Of a stretch of DNA of 64,000 bases, positions 61,402 through 64,000 are shown in pieces (position 1 is the stretch's first letter; each line of letters begins with the position of its first letter). The stretch comes from a virus. Where the stretch lies: IMG/VR virus record IMGVR_UViG_3300028388_005362, positions 1-64,000 of that record. One strand, 5' to 3'. Both the position numbers and the translations under genes were made by a program. The notes beneath the pieces were generated by a model, which did no database searches, was not told where the DNA came from, and saw only the letters and a list, made by a program, of their open reading frames with translations.

Positions 61402-62098
61402 AGTTGATCGCAGCCACTTGTATCTCCTGAGGCGTCATGTCCCACTCATCGGCGACGGTCTGGCGAAGCAGAGGGTCACTCAGAGCAGCCATAGCCCGGC
61501 GGAAGTCATGGTTGAAGAAACGGAAATTATAGATGAATCTTCGATTGAGGCCCTTGTAGGCTTCTCTTTCGTCCTCTTCCATATCCAAGGGAATGTTGTA
61601 GATCCTAAAATCTGACACATACCCCTCTTCCCGTGCCTCCTTCATGCCCAGAGTGTAGATAACAGGAGCACGATCGGTAATCAAATCGTGTTTGCCATCC
61701 TCTCTTTCCAGTGTGGCTGTTAGCCCCAGGATGAAGTGATATTTTACAGCACTAAAGACCCGACGAAACTGCTCGGCTGCATAGCGGTGGACTTCGTCCA
61801 AAATAAGCAGGTGAATGTCATATTGGTTGCGAATCACCGTATTGATGACCACAACCGTGACATTCTTGAGCTTGTGCGTCTTTATTTCCGCCTCCCACTG
61901 ACTCTTTAGTACCAGTGTTGGTACCACTATCATGGTGGTGCGGTCGGGGTGACGCTCGTTCATGTCTTTAATGATGAGAATTCCAATGAAGGATTTTCCG
62001 AAGCCGGTCACAGCAGAGACAGTCCCTTTTGCGCCGGCCTGTATCCAATCGGCGATGATTGCCTTTTGCTTCTTCAGCTTCTTCTGATTGATTTTCAT
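61328..62098 (-). CDS. SF2 helicase, N-terminal part (interrupted gene)
   Basis: A 256-residue product with the first helicase domain: motif I TGFGKSF at 31-37, motif II DEVH at 101-104, motif III TAT at 127-129. It runs normally to RKKILNEHP and then ends with a short out-of-frame tail, GCGIPQ. The second motor domain follows in another frame (60943-61401). Without it the helicase would be inactive on its own. Starts at 62098, overlapping the upstream gene by 4 bases. Confidence 0.8.
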   Translation of the reverse strand: MKINQKKLKKQKAIIADWIQAGAKGTVSAVTGFGKSFIGILIIKDMNERHPDRTTMIVVPTLVLKSQWEAEIKTHKLKNVTVVVINTVIRNQYDIHLLILDEVHRYAAEQFRRVFSAVKYHFILGLTATLEREDGKHDLITDRAPVIYTLGMKEAREEGYVSDFRIYNIPLDMEEDEREAYKGLNRRFIYNFRFFNHDFRRAMAALSDPLLRQTVADEWDMTPQEIQVAAINFARTMQQRKKILNEHPRKGCGIPQ

Positions 62099-62673
62099 TT
62101 TAAGAAGGGTTCTATTACTTCGTTGAACCGCTTGTAGTGCGGAGAGTCTTCTACTTCAGATGTCAGAATGCGGTCGTAGGCATCCATCAGGTTGTCATAC
62201 TCCTTACCTTTGTATGTAAAGGGACCTTCTTCGTCCGAATCGTACTCTCCTTTGGCTTCAAGCTGTTCTAAGAAGTTTTCTAACTCACTTATCTGGTCTT
62301 CGATACCAACGGTCACCAAAGTGTCCTCAAAGATGTACCGGGCGTCATATATGCCCATACCCAACTCCTCTTGTTCGGCGTAAACACCTGAGAGCTGGTA
62401 GGTATCGTAGATGAGCCGGAGCAATTCATCGTCCAGTGCCCAGTCCACAGAGAAGTTGACCTGCAGGTAGGTCTTGGTGTGAGACTCTTCGTACACATAG
62501 ACTTCGTAGATGCCCCTGTATTCCAGATCTTCCTGTTTGGTGCGCTCCAGGTGGAAATACCTATCCTGGCTGTCCTGCTGTTTGCGCTCTATGTCAGCGA
62601 AGTCTTTGTAAGCAGCGGCTATTTTTCCAGGTCCCCCGTACATCTGAAGGAAAACCGCGCAATGATTAGCCAT
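62095..62673 (-). CDS. Hypothetical acidic protein
   Basis: A 192-residue, acidic, mostly helical protein with many Tyr and Glu (YEVYVYEESHTKTYLQVNFSV then LENFLEQLEAKGEYDSDEEG). No motif recognised. It is coupled to the helicase by an ATGA-type overlap and overlaps the DUF932-like gene by 8 bases, so it belongs to the early operon. Confidence 0.65.
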   Translation of the reverse strand: MANHCAVFLQMYGGPGKIAAAYKDFADIERKQQDSQDRYFHLERTKQEDLEYRGIYEVYVYEESHTKTYLQVNFSVDWALDDELLRLIYDTYQLSGVYAEQEELGMGIYDARYIFEDTLVTVGIEDQISELENFLEQLEAKGEYDSDEEGPFTYKGKEYDNLMDAYDRILTSEVEDSPHYKRFNEVIEPFLK

Positions 62674-63463
62674 CGGTCACCTCAGCTTCCTCTACCGGCT
62701 CGATTTGGCGAATCACACCTCCTACATTGGTCCATCCCATCTCCGAGAGGATCTGGTTGTGTACCTTCAGGTGTCCGCCACTGTATTCTCCCGGTGGGTT
62801 GTACTTGAGCAGTTCAGTGAATTGGTTATACACATTCCACACGTTAAAGGTGCGGGGCTCCTTGGGGTCTAATGCCCAGTTCTTGTCTGTATGAAGATTT
62901 CTGCGAAGCATTTCCAGCTGAAGTGTATTCAGCAGGCGCTCCTCCATATAGAACTTACCAGCCAGTTTGTGGACCAGTTCCATATCCACGCGGGTCTCCA
63001 TCATCTTCTGACGGGACTCTTCCAGGTTATTCAGGTACTTATCAGCACCAGCGAATATCTTGTCGAGCAGTTTGGTCAGCTGATCGATGACTTTACCGGT
63101 GTGCATGTGAGAGCCTCCGGCGAACTGACGCTCGGTCACCATTCCGTTGGAGCAGGCAAGCACCAAACCCATCAAACCGATGGAGAGCTTACGGGTTTTG
63201 TCGTAGGAATTGGTGAAGTTGACAGACAGGTTGAGTGGTCCGGGCTTTTCTTCGCGTCCGATCATGGTCACACCGGTTACCACTTTGAGTTGGTTGGTTC
63301 CCATATATCCGGAACCATAAACACGGAATCCTTCATCCTGGGCTCTCTGCCTGATTTGTTGGATGATGGTTTTGTTGGGTACGGGAACATAGGTCTCCGT
63401 AGCCTGTGGGAGTGGGACTTCAATAACGTCCGACTCCCTGACGTTGTACTTCTTTAGTGCCAT
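62666..63463 (-). CDS. DUF932-like phage protein
   Basis: A 265-residue protein. The segment NSYDKTRKLSIGLMGLVLACSNGMV (residues about 89-113) matches the DUF932 family of phage and plasmid proteins ('N.hdg..al....g..RvvCsNtl'). The C-terminal half is helical, with NVWNVYNQFTELLKY near the end of the family. Function unknown; DUF932 genes usually travel with replication or recombination genes. It overlaps its upstream neighbour by 44 bases. Confidence 0.7.
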   Translation of the reverse strand: MALKKYNVRESDVIEVPLPQATETYVPVPNKTIIQQIRQRAQDEGFRVYGSGYMGTNQLKVVTGVTMIGREEKPGPLNLSVNFTNSYDKTRKLSIGLMGLVLACSNGMVTERQFAGGSHMHTGKVIDQLTKLLDKIFAGADKYLNNLEESRQKMMETRVDMELVHKLAGKFYMEERLLNTLQLEMLRRNLHTDKNWALDPKEPRTFNVWNVYNQFTELLKYNPPGEYSGGHLKVHNQILSEMGWTNVGGVIRQIEPVEEAEVTDG

Positions 63464-63782
63464 CGTTTAACGATTTGCGGGATTGTTCAATAAAATATTG
63501 CGTAGCGTATACTGCGTGGATGTTGGTGCCTCCAACGTTCCAGTTACGCATCATGTGTTTGGGGACTCGGCTATTCCAGTCGTATATGGTGAATACGACA
63601 GAATTTCCGTTTTCGTCCAGACATTTGCCTTGCCAGTGCCAGCGAAATTTGTAATCGATTTCTTCTGCGGGTTCGCCGAAAATAGCAATGAGTTCATCGT
63701 AGGTGACATCGTATAGATGCCCTTTGAAAGAAGTAGGGGTAATGAATACATCACGCCCGGCTTCTAAGTCTGTGAAAATCAT
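63420..63782 (-). CDS. Hypothetical protein
   Basis: A 120-residue protein, aromatic and acidic (YDELIAIFGEPAEEIDYKFRWHWQGKCLDENG then YDWNSRVPKHMM), with a basic C-terminus that falls within the overlap with the DUF932-like gene. No motif assigned. The start overlaps the upstream gene's stop by 4 bases. Confidence 0.6.
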   Translation of the reverse strand: MIFTDLEAGRDVFITPTSFKGHLYDVTYDELIAIFGEPAEEIDYKFRWHWQGKCLDENGNSVVFTIYDWNSRVPKHMMRNWNVGGTNIHAVYATQYFIEQSRKSLNDGTKEVQRQGVGRY

Positions 63783-63985
63783 TTGAGTGATTCTAAAGGA
63801 TACGAGACTGATTCCTTCAGGTCGTCTTCTTTGTAGTCATCTATGACTAAAACAATAACACAGTCCTGAACCAGTCCGTTCTTGTAGTAGGTTACACTCA
63901 GATTCTCTTCTGAGGTACCATCACTGTCCATATTATCCCATAACTTAAAGACTACTCCCGGATATTCAAGGGATTGCTTCAGCAT
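63779..63985 (-). CDS. Small hypothetical protein near window edge
   Basis: A 68-residue acidic protein (VVFKLWDNMDSDGTSEENLSVTYYKNG). An ATG at 63985 is available; since only 15 bases remain to the window edge, an upstream start cannot be excluded. It is coupled to the next gene by a 4-base overlap. Function unknown. Confidence 0.5.
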   Translation of the reverse strand: MLKQSLEYPGVVFKLWDNMDSDGTSEENLSVTYYKNGLVQDCVIVLVIDDYKEDDLKESVSYPLESLK

Positions 63986-64000
63986 GAACTTTTCCCAATA

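Overview
The window is part of a tailed bacteriophage genome of the crAss-like type (Crassvirales). The evidence is a crAss-type major capsid protein, portal and terminase, two ring-type tail proteins, a muzzle-type protein, and a 3975-residue virion protein that carries the DFDVD signature of the crAss-like virion RNA polymerase. Three intergenic regions carry the Bacteroidetes promoter box TAnnTTTG, so the host is probably a member of Bacteroidota. The genetic code looks standard: TAG, TGA and TAA all end recognisable genes. I found no rRNA, tRNA, CRISPR array or insertion sequence.

Layout. Bases 1-48,913 are almost entirely plus-strand genes for virion assembly and lysis. In order these are: a cluster of small genes with a HAD phosphatase; terminase large subunit (split by a frameshift); portal; an acidic scaffold-like protein with an EETT repeat; major capsid protein; a companion structural protein; a compact lysis cassette (two small membrane proteins, M15 endolysin, spanin-like lipoprotein); a ring protein; an abundant-looking structural protein; a 2475-aa fibronectin-repeat tail protein with an embedded polysaccharide-deacetylase-like domain; a Trp/Cys repeat protein; more ring proteins, an HU/IHF-like protein and an HTH-metallophosphoesterase; the muzzle; and five genes for internal (cargo) proteins, including the giant polymerase protein. 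Strong hairpin terminators follow the capsid gene, its companion and the abundant structural gene.

Bases 48,910-64,000 are minus-strand genes and meet the plus-strand block tail to tail, with overlapping stop codons. They encode, from right to left: four small or accessory genes including a DUF932-like protein, an SF2 helicase (interrupted), a DnaB-type helicase, a Sak4/AAA_24 ATPase, an SSB-like protein, a Toprim primase, a RusA-like resolvase, rIIA and rIIB homologues, a PD-(D/E)XK exonuclease, zinc-ribbon proteins, a DnaA-domain-IV-like protein, an extended uracil-DNA glycosylase and an Lrp/AsnC-type regulator. This is the replication, recombination and early-control arm. The DNA polymerase and other early genes expected in such a phage are not seen here and may lie outside the window.

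How it fits together (inference). The virion RNA polymerase and other cargo would enter the cell with the DNA and transcribe early genes. The minus-strand arm would then replicate and recombine the DNA. The Lrp-like protein, at the boundary between the arms, could take part in switching to late transcription. Two genes that are normally essential, the terminase large subunit and the SF2 helicase, are broken in this sequence. This is either assembly or sequencing error or real lesions, and should be resolved first.
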